DNA of 64,000 nt from Propionivibrio sp. GTDB taxonomy: Bacteria > Pseudomonadota > Gammaproteobacteria > Burkholderiales > Rhodocyclaceae. The stretch covers positions 372,001 to 436,000 of the forward strand of contig JADJLB010000001.1 of assembly GCA_016705685.1 (NCBI GenBank). Reading direction: 5' to 3'. Under the pieces are notes generated by a model. The model worked only from the letters and a program-made list of their open reading frames with translations, ran no database searches and was not told the origin of the DNA. A program made the translations under genes and the position numbers. This document shows, in pieces, positions 8,948 to 17,233 of the stretch (position 1 is the stretch's first letter; each line of letters opens with the position of its first letter).

Positions 8948-9133
8948 GCGCTGCGCAATTTCGTTTGGCCGGCTCCGGATTCCAGAATGACGGCGTCACA
9001 AAGCGTTACGCGACGTTACTCAATCATTGACATCCCGATGGAAACCCGCCGCGTTAATGTCTGCAAGGCCGCAACGACAATACTGAAACGTAGCGACCGA
9101 TTGACAAACCCTAACCAACATCTGGAGATAAAC

Positions 9134-9547
9134 ATGCTTAAGAAGATCATCGCACTTGCCGTTGCCGCCGCTTTCGGATCAGTCGCCTATGCTCAGGCTC
9201 CGGCCACCACGCCAGCCAAACCGGCTACCGCAACAACGGCTCCGGCTGCCGTGACACCGGCCAGCAAGCCGGAATTGAAAGTTGAAGAAAAGAAGACGGA
9301 AGCCATGCCGGCGGCCCATGCCGAAGAAAAGAAAGACGCCGTGAAGGTCGAGAAGAAGGCGAAAGGCAAGCATAAGGCTGTCAAGGGCAAGGAAGCGACA
9401 ACGCCAGCCGCTGCTGCACCGGCCGCTAACGCCACGGGCAAGCCTGAAGTGAAGACTGAAGAGAAGAAGGTCGAAGCCAAGAGTGCCGAGACCGGCCACG
9501 CGGCTACTCCCGCTACTCCGGCCAGTCCCGCGCCGATGAAGAAGTAA
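9134..9547 (+). CDS. Secreted Lys/Ala/Pro-rich low-complexity protein
   Basis: 137-aa protein of unknown function. Residues 1-20 are a Sec signal peptide (MLKKIIALAVAAAFGSVAYA), so the product is exported. The mature part is almost only A, P, T, K and E, with a duplicated unit: KPELKVEEKKTEAMPAA and KPEVKTEEKKVEAKSAE. A central block (KVEKKAKGKHKAVKGK) is strongly basic. ATG 9134 has a good ribosome site (TGGAG, 8 bp upstream); the open frame reaches further up but lacks support. Similar composition occurs in periplasmic acid-shock-like and histone-H1-like proteins; no function is assigned. A strong terminator follows. Confidence 0.7.
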   Translation: MLKKIIALAVAAAFGSVAYAQAPATTPAKPATATTAPAAVTPASKPELKVEEKKTEAMPAAHAEEKKDAVKVEKKAKGKHKAVKGKEATTPAAAAPAANATGKPEVKTEEKKVEAKSAETGHAATPATPASPAPMKK

Positions 9548-9599
9548 GCTGCGCGTTTCTTGAGCAAAGCCTGATCCGCACACCCCGCGGCTCAGACTG

Positions 9600-9634
9600 A
9601 AAGAGGGGAGGCCTTACCCAGGCCTCCCCTCTTT
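9600..9634. terminator. Strong intrinsic terminator, probably bidirectional
   Basis: AAAGAGGGGAGGCC (9600-9613), loop TTACCCA, GGCCTCCCCTCTTT (9621-9634): a perfect 14-bp stem with A/T ends on both sides. It separates the secreted Lys-rich gene (+) from the convergent cytochrome c gene (-), so it can end transcription from both. Confidence 0.85.
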
Positions 9635-9660
9635 GCGTTCCGGGCCATGAGATTCGCGTT

Positions 9661-10104
9661 TTACTTGGCTTTGCCGACCATGTAGGTAACGGCGGCTTTA
9701 AGTTCGGCATCGCTCAGATCGGCAGCGCCGCCTCTCGGCGGCATGGCGCCTTTGCCGTTGGTCGCGTTCTTGAGCAACGATGCGCTTCCAGCGGCAATGC
9801 GCGGCGCCCAGGCCGCCTTGTCACCGGTCTTCGGCGCTCCGGCAGCGCCGCTGGCATGACATGCCATGCAGACCGAATTGTAGATCGTGGCACCATCGCG
9901 CGGCTTGCCGTCGGATATTGCAACGGTTTTGTGCATTTCGGTCCGCGCTACGGGCAGGATGCGCAGCTCGACTTCGTCACCCCCGCCTGTTGCCGAACGC
10001 CCCTTGCCCAGCATCGACAGGGGCCAGATGATGACCATCAGGACAATGGCCACGACGATGGTGATCGCCATGATCGTGGACGAAGAAAATTGTTTGTTGG
10101 CCAT
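9661..10104 (-). CDS. Membrane-anchored cytochrome c5-type monohaem protein
   Basis: 147-aa c-type cytochrome carrying electrons in the periplasm. An uncleaved N-terminal helix (residues 11-31) anchors it to the inner membrane. The haem-binding CMACH is at residues 79-83 and the distal Met ligand is M121 in GAMPPRGG, with the class I context DLSDAELKAAVTYMV. Length and layout fit the cytochrome c5 (CycB-like) proteins of beta- and gammaproteobacteria. No oxidase or reductase genes are adjacent; a copper protein (pseudoazurin) is encoded 2 kb away. Confidence 0.85.
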   Translation of the reverse strand: MANKQFSSSTIMAITIVVAIVLMVIIWPLSMLGKGRSATGGGDEVELRILPVARTEMHKTVAISDGKPRDGATIYNSVCMACHASGAAGAPKTGDKAAWAPRIAAGSASLLKNATNGKGAMPPRGGAADLSDAELKAAVTYMVGKAK

Positions 10105-10167
10105 GTGAATCCTCGGGAGTCTGCGGTTGATGTCTGAAATGCCAACCCGCAGTTTACCCGATCCGGC

Positions 10168-10761
10168 TCAATCCGTCGTTCGGGAGGTGTCGATCCGGCA
10201 GTAGCGGGCGCCGTGAAATAGCAATGGCGACTCGGCTTCACCCAGGGCAAACCGTTCGACCTGTCCGACAAAAATGAGGTGATCGCCACCCGGATACTGC
10301 GTCTGGTTGGCGCATTCAAACCAGGCGCAACAGCCTTCAATCAGCGGCGCGCCACCCAGCCCGCTGCGCTGCGGCAGGTCAACGAAGTGGTCCGTGCGGC
10401 GCACTGCAAAACGGTCCGAGAGGTTCTGCTGGGTGGCTGCCAGCACATTGACCGTGTAGTGACTGGCTCGCCGGAAGGCCTCCAGCATCGGCGAGCCCAG
10501 GGACAAACTCCAGAGAATGAGCGGCGGGTCCAGCGACACCGAGTTGAACGAGCTGATCGTCAGTCCGATCGGTTCGCCATCGGGGTCCAGTGCGGTGACG
10601 ATGGTTACGCCGGTGGCAAAACAGCCGAGCGTATTGCGAAAGTCGCGACAGCAAAAGCCCCTGGCGGCCAGCGAACGCCCGGTATCGCAAGTCGCGCAGG
10701 GAAGATCGATACCCGCCGTCAGCAGATCCGGGCAGTTTGCGGTTGAAGTCGACAGGGTCAT
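10168..10761 (-). CDS. Flavin reductase-like FMN-binding protein (HpaC/RutF type)
   Basis: 197-aa NAD(P)H:flavin reductase family protein. The core starts at RDFRNTLGCFATGVTIVTA (about residue 39) and contains GLTISSFNSVSLDPPLILWSL and the closing FHGARYCRI, all typical of the split-barrel FMN-binding domain. It would supply reduced flavin to a monooxygenase or act alone; no monooxygenase is nearby. The N-terminal ~38 residues are not part of the family and hold four Cys (CPDLL..., CATC, FCC includes further Cys); this may reflect a wrong start codon or a real Cys-rich extension. No better ATG lies downstream before the core. Confidence 0.75.
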   Translation of the reverse strand: MTLSTSTANCPDLLTAGIDLPCATCDTGRSLAARGFCCRDFRNTLGCFATGVTIVTALDPDGEPIGLTISSFNSVSLDPPLILWSLSLGSPMLEAFRRASHYTVNVLAATQQNLSDRFAVRRTDHFVDLPQRSGLGGAPLIEGCCAWFECANQTQYPGGDHLIFVGQVERFALGEAESPLLFHGARYCRIDTSRTTD

Positions 10762-10830
10762 CAGGGAGTCAGAGTGGGCTGGTTGGGCATGCTAAGATCG
10801 GCCGCAAACAAAGCGATTCAGGAGTCTGCA

Positions 10831-10974
10831 ATGACAACGCAACGCCCCGACGGCCTCCGGAATGTCAGCGCAGCGCAGGCAAAAAAGCCGTACACCGCCC
10901 CGATTATCGCCTTGCCGGGAGTGGCTGTCGAGCCACTTGAACAGTCTTGCGGCGTTTTTCCCGGCAGCTCATGA
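10831..10974 (+). CDS. 47-aa peptide of unknown function, coupled to mutY
   Basis: Short ORF with a clear ribosome site (CAGGAG, 7 bp before ATG 10831) encoding MTTQRPDGLRN..., then KKPYTAPIIALPGV and AVEPLEQSCGVFPGSS. Its TGA (10972-10974) is directly followed by the GTG start of mutY, so translation is probably coupled. The basic KKPYTAP segment followed by a hydrophobic stretch and a single near-terminal Cys is reminiscent in composition of leader-plus-core peptides, but no modifying enzymes are nearby. It may equally be a leader for mutY. Not recognised as a known family. Confidence 0.5.
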   Translation: MTTQRPDGLRNVSAAQAKKPYTAPIIALPGVAVEPLEQSCGVFPGSS

Positions 10975-12042
10975 GTGCGGGTCGCCCGGCCAAGGGCGTT
11001 CTCGACCCGCTTGATCGACTGGCAGCGACAGCACGGCCGCCACGATCTGCCTTGGCAGAATACGCGCGACGCCTACCGCATCTGGCTTTCCGAGATCATG
11101 CTGCAGCAAACCCAGGTCGGCACGGTGATCCCCTATTACGCGCGTTTCATCGAGCGCTTCGCGTCGATTGAGGCCCTGGCCCAGGCGCCGCTGACGACGG
11201 TGCTCGAACGCTGGGCCGGGCTGGGGTATTACGCCCGGGCGCGCAATCTGCACCGCTGCGCACAAACCGTCGTAGCCGATCACCGCGGCGCATTTCCGAG
11301 CGATCTCCCGTTGCTCAACGAATTGCCGGGGATCGGGCGATCGACGGCGGCGGCGATCAGTGTCTTTGCCTTCGGGAAACGTGCGGCCATCCTCGATGGC
11401 AACGTCAAGCGGGTGCTGGCGCGCTGTTTCGGCATTGACGCCCCCCCCGGATTGGCACAAACGGAAAAAACGATGTGGTCGCTTGCCGACGCCCTCCTCC
11501 CGAAAACGCATATCGAGGCCTATACGCAGGGGTTGATGGACCTCGGCGCAACGGTGTGCACGCGTAGCAAGCCGTCGTGCGAAACCTGCCCGTTGCATGC
11601 AATGTGCATTGCCCGGCAGGAAAACCGTCAGGCCGAACTGCCGGTCGCCAAACCGGGAAAAGTGTTGCCAGAGCGCGAAACAACGCTGCTCCTGCTCACC
11701 GACGGCCAACGCGTCCTGCTGGAACGCCGGCCGCCGGCCGGAATATGGGGCGGCCTGTTGGCCTTGCCCGAAGCCGGCGCCAGCGGGGCAAGTGCCTTGG
11801 CCCGGCGTCACGGCTGTCGCCTGCTCGACACGCAGCGCATGCCGGCGCTCAAACATTCCTTCAGCCACTTCCGCCTGACGATTCAGACCGTGCGATGCAG
11901 CGTCGAAGCAAGGGCTTCTCTTGCCGCCGAAGCAGGATGGGAATGGTTAGCGCACAGCGAGATCGAAACGGCGGCATTGCCGACCCCGATCAGGCGCTTG
12001 CTCAGGATGCTGCGCGAAAGCACTCAGCAAACACCGGAATGA
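10975..12042 (+). CDS. mutY: A/G-specific adenine DNA glycosylase MutY
   Basis: 355-aa base-excision repair enzyme that removes adenine mispaired with 8-oxoguanine. Present are WLSEIMLQQTQV with the catalytic Glu, the helix-hairpin-helix LNELPGIGRSTAAAI, the catalytic Asp in AAILDGNVKRVLAR, the 4Fe-4S cysteines (C-x6-C-x2-C-x5-C in CTRSKPSCETCPLHAMC) and the C-terminal NUDIX-like 8-oxoG recognition domain (LLERRPPAGIWGGLLALPE). The start is GTG 10975, immediately after the upstream 47-aa ORF. Its 3' end overlaps the convergent pseudoazurin gene by 41 bp. Confidence 0.92.
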   Translation: MRVARPRAFSTRLIDWQRQHGRHDLPWQNTRDAYRIWLSEIMLQQTQVGTVIPYYARFIERFASIEALAQAPLTTVLERWAGLGYYARARNLHRCAQTVVADHRGAFPSDLPLLNELPGIGRSTAAAISVFAFGKRAAILDGNVKRVLARCFGIDAPPGLAQTEKTMWSLADALLPKTHIEAYTQGLMDLGATVCTRSKPSCETCPLHAMCIARQENRQAELPVAKPGKVLPERETTLLLLTDGQRVLLERRPPAGIWGGLLALPEAGASGASALARRHGCRLLDTQRMPALKHSFSHFRLTIQTVRCSVEARASLAAEAGWEWLAHSEIETAALPTPIRRLLRMLRESTQQTPE

Positions 12043-12565
12043 GCAGTGCCCATATCTGCCGTTGATGGCGGCCAGGCTCAGCCCAATTGAGTACTATTTG
12101 ACCTGGGGCCAGTTCCTTTTCGAACCGATCCTTGTTCATCACGAATTTTGACGCTTCCTGCACGGCGACCTGTTTTGCCGCTTCAAGATTGACCGGATTG
12201 TCGACCTGGATCACGCCGACCATGCCCATCATTTTGTGCGCGGCGCACGCGTAAAGGTACACGCCTTCCTTGCTCAGGGTGACGCGCGTTTCCTTGTCCG
12301 CCACGCCTGACCAGGCTTGCGCCCCCGGAGGTACCAGCAGAGACACTGTGCTGTGCCCCCCTTTCTGCGTGGGTTCGAAAATGACTGTGTCGCCAACCCG
12401 CGCTTTCAGGAAATTTGGCTCGAAAGCCAGTGGCCCTGAAGCGGACGTATCGAGCATCTTGATGCGGGTTGCATCCGCTTGCACGGCTTGCACTCCAGCG
12501 GCCAAAATCAAACTCGCCAACAGAAACCGGCCAACCCGACAAACTTCATTCCCAATCTTGTTCAT
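12002..12565 (-). CDS. Pseudoazurin-like blue copper protein with C-terminal extension
   Basis: 187-aa periplasmic cupredoxin, a small electron carrier often serving nitrite or nitrous oxide reductases. Start ATG 12565 has AAGGAG upstream; the hydrophobic core to about residue 30 (VQAVQA|DATRIK) is the signal peptide. Type 1 copper ligands are visible: His71 (GGHS), Cys107, His110 and Met115 (CAAHKMMGM). The cupredoxin ends near residue 122; about 60 further residues (NLEAAKQVAVQEA... to FAECFRAAS) follow, and the last ~14 codons lie antisense to the end of mutY. The tail may have grown by loss of an earlier stop. Confidence 0.83.
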   Translation of the reverse strand: MNKIGNEVCRVGRFLLASLILAAGVQAVQADATRIKMLDTSASGPLAFEPNFLKARVGDTVIFEPTQKGGHSTVSLLVPPGAQAWSGVADKETRVTLSKEGVYLYACAAHKMMGMVGVIQVDNPVNLEAAKQVAVQEASKFVMNKDRFEKELAPGQIVLNWAEPGRHQRQIWALLIPVFAECFRAAS

Positions 12566-12742
12566 TTCGCACTCCTTTGTCCAAGTGACTGGATGCACAT
12601 GCTTCACCATTGACGCAATCGATCAAAATTACTGACCAGTCCATCCTGTTGTTCAGACTCTTCGGATTTGGCTGTGTTCAGTTTCCCGGCAACGTTCCGA
12701 GGAATCGCAGACGTTTCTCAAACCGCTGTCTGACTGCGCAAT

Positions 12743-14467
12743 CTACCCGCCGCTCTTCTCACCCGCACTGCGAACGCCGCCGATCGGGACGACTTCGATC
12801 CCGTATTTGCGGGCCACCTTGTGGTAGAGTTCGCGCGCCGATATGACTTTTGCGTTTCGCGTGTCCTTGGACTGCGCCATTTGCAGGTAGCGTATTCCAC
12901 GCTGCCCCATTTCCTCATCCCAGCCCTTGCGGTCCAGCATGGTGAAAATCGCCTTGGTGGCGTTGACCAGAAACTGCAGATTGGGAACGCGCTCGACCGC
13001 TTCGATCAGCATTTGCACCGAGGCCTCGATATTGCCGCTGCGCGCGGCCAGAACGCCTCGATTGTTGAGCTCGACGATTTCCTTGCCGACCTTGGCCAGC
13101 AAGGTCTCTCCCGCCTCTTCGTGGCCCGTCTTGGAGAAAACGCCCTGTATCTGGGCGATCATGCTGCGGTCTTCGTGGTTTTCGGCCGCCACCTTGCTCA
13201 GAATCTCCTGCGCCATGTTTTCATCGCCACACGCCAGACAGGCATGGGCCAGGTCGACAGCAATCTTCTGAGAAAACTCCTTGTTGTCGGAATCGCCCAG
13301 GGAACTGCGTAACTCAAGCGCCTTTTCCAGCGCCTGTTTGGCCTTGGCCGGTTCGCCTTCCTGTTCGCAGCAAAGGCTGTCCATGATCAACGCGGCCAGT
13401 TCGCCCTGCTTGTTGCCGCGCCAGTCGCGCCGCAGATCCTGGGTAACTTTCTTGGCGCCTTCGGTGTGCCCCTTGTCGAGCATGACGCGCGTCAGATTGG
13501 TGTAGTCGTCGAGCACCCTCAGCGACGAACCCTGATGGCGTTCGAGTACCTTGCCATAGGCGCGTTCGGCCGTATCAAGGTCGTCGTTGCGCACGGCCAC
13601 ATCGCCGACCATGCGTTGGCGCACTGAATTGTTGGGAGAAAATTCGGTAGCCTTCTGCAGAACCTGCTGCGCTTCGGCCAGCTTCCCCATTTCTTCGCGA
13701 ACGCTGGCCACGAAGTCGTAGGCCGCCAGGTATTCGGGAAAATCGTCGATCACCGACGCGCCCATTTCCTCGGCGGCGGCCAGGTCGTCCGTGCCGCGCA
13801 ATGCAATGGCCAGGCCCATGCGCGCCCACGGCACCATGGCATGGTCCAGCACCTGCTGATAAACCACCTGGGCTTCCTGGTGCCTGCCGAGCACGTTCAG
13901 AATCTCGCCCTTGAAACGCAGGATGTCGTAAAGGTAGGCATCTTCCTTGCCGATCAAGCCATCGCAAGCCGCCAGCGCATCGGCATAAGCACCGTTGTCC
14001 AGATGCTGGAATACTTTTTCGAAGAAATGCTTCTTATAGATGGTCTTGATCAAACGGCTATGAAACTGGTCGGCGGTAAAAGGCTTGATCAGGTAATCGT
14101 CCGGCGCCAGCTCGGCGACGGACACGACGTTTTGATATGCGCGTTCAGCCGTGATGACCATGTAGGCCGTGGACAGGGAAATCAGATTCTTGTGCCGCAG
14201 TTCCTCAAGGAGCTGCTGGCCGTCACGGCCGTCATCGAGGTGATAGTCCGAGAGAATGATGTCGAAGGAATACGCTTTGACTTGCCGCAGCACTTCGGCC
14301 GACGTGCCGGCGTTATGGACGGCGGTGATTCCGAGGCTCGACAGAATGATGCGCATGGAATTGCGCGCACTGGCGTGCCGGTCAACGAGCAGCACCCGCA
14401 TGCGCGCCAGTTCCTTACCCAGCTTGTGCTGGATATCGGCGATGTCATTGAGGTCGGAAGTGCCCAT
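12743..14467 (-). CDS. Response regulator receiver domain with C-terminal TPR repeats
   Basis: 574-aa cytoplasmic protein. Residues ~22-145 form a CheY-like receiver: RVLLVDRH (acidic site has one Asp), the phospho-acceptor Asp in IILSDYHLDDG, Thr/Ala site VITAERA and the KPF lysine (DDYLIKPFT). The rest is helical TPR-like repeats (DALAACDGLIG, QEAQVVYQQVLDHA, DLAAAEEMGASVIDDFP, LAEAQQVLQKATEFSPNN, DTAERAYGKVLERHQG and others). There is no DNA-binding or enzymatic output domain, so signalling is likely by protein interaction. No histidine kinase is adjacent. A similar protein class is common in Pseudomonas and Rhodocyclales. Confidence 0.82.
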   Translation of the reverse strand: MGTSDLNDIADIQHKLGKELARMRVLLVDRHASARNSMRIILSSLGITAVHNAGTSAEVLRQVKAYSFDIILSDYHLDDGRDGQQLLEELRHKNLISLSTAYMVITAERAYQNVVSVAELAPDDYLIKPFTADQFHSRLIKTIYKKHFFEKVFQHLDNGAYADALAACDGLIGKEDAYLYDILRFKGEILNVLGRHQEAQVVYQQVLDHAMVPWARMGLAIALRGTDDLAAAEEMGASVIDDFPEYLAAYDFVASVREEMGKLAEAQQVLQKATEFSPNNSVRQRMVGDVAVRNDDLDTAERAYGKVLERHQGSSLRVLDDYTNLTRVMLDKGHTEGAKKVTQDLRRDWRGNKQGELAALIMDSLCCEQEGEPAKAKQALEKALELRSSLGDSDNKEFSQKIAVDLAHACLACGDENMAQEILSKVAAENHEDRSMIAQIQGVFSKTGHEEAGETLLAKVGKEIVELNNRGVLAARSGNIEASVQMLIEAVERVPNLQFLVNATKAIFTMLDRKGWDEEMGQRGIRYLQMAQSKDTRNAKVISARELYHKVARKYGIEVVPIGGVRSAGEKSGG

Positions 14468-14652
14468 GGAGGAACCTTACGCGACTGTGCTTCCGCGAGC
14501 AAGTGGAACGTCATACGGCGCGCAGCGGCAGCGCGACCCGACTCGAGGCCAAGCTGGGAAAGTCCGTGGGCTACGGCTGAAACCTGTTATTTTTCAGCGA
14601 ATTGGCGTAGAATCCGCATCCCTTCAGCGTTCCCGGAAGATACGGATTTTCC

Positions 14653-16572
14653 ATGCAGTTTCCCGACCGTTTTGATGTGATTGTCGTCGGTGGCGGACAC
14701 GCCGGCACCGAGGCGGCGCTGGCCAGTGCGCGCATGGGCGCGAAAACGCTGCTGCTGACGCACAACCTCGACACGCTGGGTGCTATGAGCTGCAACCCGT
14801 CGATCGGCGGGATCGGCAAGGGGCATCTGGTCAAGGAGGTCGACGCGCTGGACGGTGCGATGGCCGCGGCAACCGACGAGGCCGGCATCCAGTTTCGCAT
14901 CCTGAATTCCAGCAAGGGCCCGGCCGTACGCGCGACCCGCGCGCAGGCCGATCGGGTGCTCTACCGGCAGGCGATTCGCCATCGGCTGGAGAATCAGCCG
15001 AATCTGACCTTGTTCGCCCAGGCTTGTGATGACCTGCTGATGGAAGGCGATCGCGTGGCTGGCGCGGTCACGCAGCTGGGCGTGCGTTTTTCCGCGCGCA
15101 CCGTGGTGTTGACCGCTGGCACGTTTCTCAACGGGCTGATCCACGTCGGCATGTCGAATACCACGGGCGGACGGATGGGCGACATGCCGTCGCTGTCGCT
15201 GGCTGCCCGTCTGCGCGAACTGCAGCTTCCCGCGGGGCGGCTGAAAACCGGAACGCCACCGCGGCTCGACGGCAGGACCATCGATTTTTCGCGGCTCGAA
15301 GAACAGCACTCCGATTCCCCCTTGCCGGTGTTTTCGCTGCTTGGCAAGGCCAGCCAGCACCCGCGGCAGTTGCCCTGCTGGATCACCAGCACCAATGAAC
15401 ACACGCACGACATCATTCGCGCCAATCTGGACCGTTCGCCGATGTATGCCGGCGTGATCGAGGGGATCGGCCCGCGCTATTGCCCGTCGATCGAAGACAA
15501 GATTCACCGCTTTGCCGGCAAGAACAGCCATAACGTTTTTCTTGAGCCGGAGGGGCTGACGACCAACGAGATTTACCCGAACGGGATTTCGACGAGCTTG
15601 CCTTTCGATGTGCAACTGGCGCTGGTGCGCTCAATGCGCGGCCTGGAAGACTGCCACATCCTGCGCCCCGGTTACGCCATCGAGTACGACTATTTCGACC
15701 CATGTAACCTGCATGCTTCGCTTGAAACCAAGGCCATTCACGGCCTCTTTTTCGCCGGGCAGATCAACGGCACGACGGGCTATGAAGAGGCGGCGGCGCA
15801 AGGCCTGCTGGCCGGTGCCAACGCGGCGCTGCAAGCGCAAGGCAAGGAAGCCTGGACGCCGCGTCGCGACGAGGCCTACCTGGGCGTGCTGGTCGACGAC
15901 CTGATCACGCGCGGCGTGACCGAACCCTACCGCATGTTTACCAGTCGCGCCGAATACCGGCTCTCACTGCGCGAAGACAACGCCGATATGCGCCTGACCG
16001 AACACGGTCGCCGTATAGGCCTGGTGGGCGATGTCCGCTGGTCGGCGTTCTGCGCAAAGCGCGAAGCGGTTGCCCGCGAGCAGGAACGCCTGCGGTCGAC
16101 CTGGGTGCGTCCTTCCACCGTGTCGGCCAGCGAAGCCACCCGCGTGCTGGGCAAACCGATCGAACACGAATACACGCTGCACGATCTGTTGCGGCGGCCG
16201 GACGTGAGTTATCCAACACTGATGTCATTGCAATTGAACGGGCCATCGGATGCGCTCACTGTCGATGCCGGACTCTCCGATGCATTGGTCATCGAACAGG
16301 TTGAAATCCAGGCCAAGTACCAGGGCTATGTCGACCGCCAGCACGAAGAGGTGGCGCGCAATCTGTCCAACGAAGAAACACGTTTGCCGGAGGATTTCGA
16401 TTACAGCCCGATCGGCGGTTTATCGAACGAAATCCGGCAACAGTTGATCCGGCACCGGCCGCAGACGATCGGCCAGGCTTCGCGCATCCAGGGCGTGACG
16501 CCAGCGGCGATTTCGATCCTGCTGGTATATCTCAAGCGCGGTTCTCTGGATGCGTCCCGCAAGATCGCCTGA
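14653..16572 (+). CDS. mnmG: tRNA U34 carboxymethylaminomethyl synthesis enzyme MnmG (GidA)
   Basis: 639-aa FAD enzyme that, with MnmE, adds the cmnm5 group to wobble uridine 34 of several tRNAs. The Rossmann FAD motif [14 protein letters not shown] is at about residues 11-24, and family blocks [61 protein letters not shown] and [17 protein letters not shown] are intact. Full length. First gene of mnmG-rsmG-parA-parB, an order conserved near many bacterial replication origins. A TAGAAT -10-like hexamer lies at 14608-14613 with a poor -35 (TGTTAT, 17-bp spacer). Confidence 0.95.
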   Translation: MQFPDRFDVIVVGGGHAGTEAALASARMGAKTLLLTHNLDTLGAMSCNPSIGGIGKGHLVKEVDALDGAMAAATDEAGIQFRILNSSKGPAVRATRAQADRVLYRQAIRHRLENQPNLTLFAQACDDLLMEGDRVAGAVTQLGVRFSARTVVLTAGTFLNGLIHVGMSNTTGGRMGDMPSLSLAARLRELQLPAGRLKTGTPPRLDGRTIDFSRLEEQHSDSPLPVFSLLGKASQHPRQLPCWITSTNEHTHDIIRANLDRSPMYAGVIEGIGPRYCPSIEDKIHRFAGKNSHNVFLEPEGLTTNEIYPNGISTSLPFDVQLALVRSMRGLEDCHILRPGYAIEYDYFDPCNLHASLETKAIHGLFFAGQINGTTGYEEAAAQGLLAGANAALQAQGKEAWTPRRDEAYLGVLVDDLITRGVTEPYRMFTSRAEYRLSLREDNADMRLTEHGRRIGLVGDVRWSAFCAKREAVAREQERLRSTWVRPSTVSASEATRVLGKPIEHEYTLHDLLRRPDVSYPTLMSLQLNGPSDALTVDAGLSDALVIEQVEIQAKYQGYVDRQHEEVARNLSNEETRLPEDFDYSPIGGLSNEIRQQLIRHRPQTIGQASRIQGVTPAAISILLVYLKRGSLDASRKIA

Positions 16573-16597
16573 GTCAGTCGAATCGACCGATCAGGCC

Positions 16598-17221
16598 ATG
16601 TTACTGGAGCAGGGTCTGGCCGCGCTGGGTGTCGCATTGTCGGCAGCCGCGCAATCCCGCTTGCTTGATTATGCAGCCCTGCTGGGCAAATGGAACCGGA
16701 CCTACAGCTTGACGGCACTGATCGACCGCGACAAGGTGCTCAGCCACCACCTGCTCGATTCGCTGGCGGTGCTGCCCTATGTCCCCGCAGGAAGCCTGCT
16801 GGATGTGGGCAGCGGCGGCGGCATGCCGGGGATTCCCCTGGCGATCGCATGCCCAAATTTGCGCGTAACCTTGCTCGACAGCAATTCGAAAAAGTGCGCT
16901 TTTCTGCAACAGGCGGCGATTGAGCTGAGCCTGCCCAATATTTCCGTTCACTGCGGGCGAGTCGAACAGTATCATCCGTCAGTCGGCTTCGCCGCGATTA
17001 CGGCCCGCGCATTTTCCGGGCTGGCTGATTTTGTCGCCATGACCAGGCATCTGCTGCTCGCTGACGGACACTGGCTGGCCATGAAGGGGGTCCGGCCGGA
17101 GGACGAGATGGCGCACCTGCCCGCCGATGTGCTGGTCGATGCCGTTCACCGCCTGCTGGTTCCGGGAGTCGAAGGCGAGCGTCATCTGGTTGTCATTCGT
17201 AAAGCCGACGCTAACAGTTAG
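16598..17221 (+). CDS. rsmG: 16S rRNA (guanine527-N7)-methyltransferase RsmG (GidB)
   Basis: 207-aa SAM-dependent enzyme that methylates G527 of 16S rRNA; loss causes low-level streptomycin resistance. The SAM-binding motif LLDVGSGGGMPGIPLAI and the opening LLGKWNRTYSLTALIDRDKVLSHHLLDSL are diagnostic. ATG 16598 gives the usual family length; an ATG at 16550 inside mnmG would add 16 residues and overlap mnmG by 23 bp. It sits between mnmG and parA in the expected operon order. Confidence 0.9.
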   Translation: MLLEQGLAALGVALSAAAQSRLLDYAALLGKWNRTYSLTALIDRDKVLSHHLLDSLAVLPYVPAGSLLDVGSGGGMPGIPLAIACPNLRVTLLDSNSKKCAFLQQAAIELSLPNISVHCGRVEQYHPSVGFAAITARAFSGLADFVAMTRHLLLADGHWLAMKGVRPEDEMAHLPADVLVDAVHRLLVPGVEGERHLVVIRKADANS

Positions 17222-17233
17222 GGGAGAGTCGAG

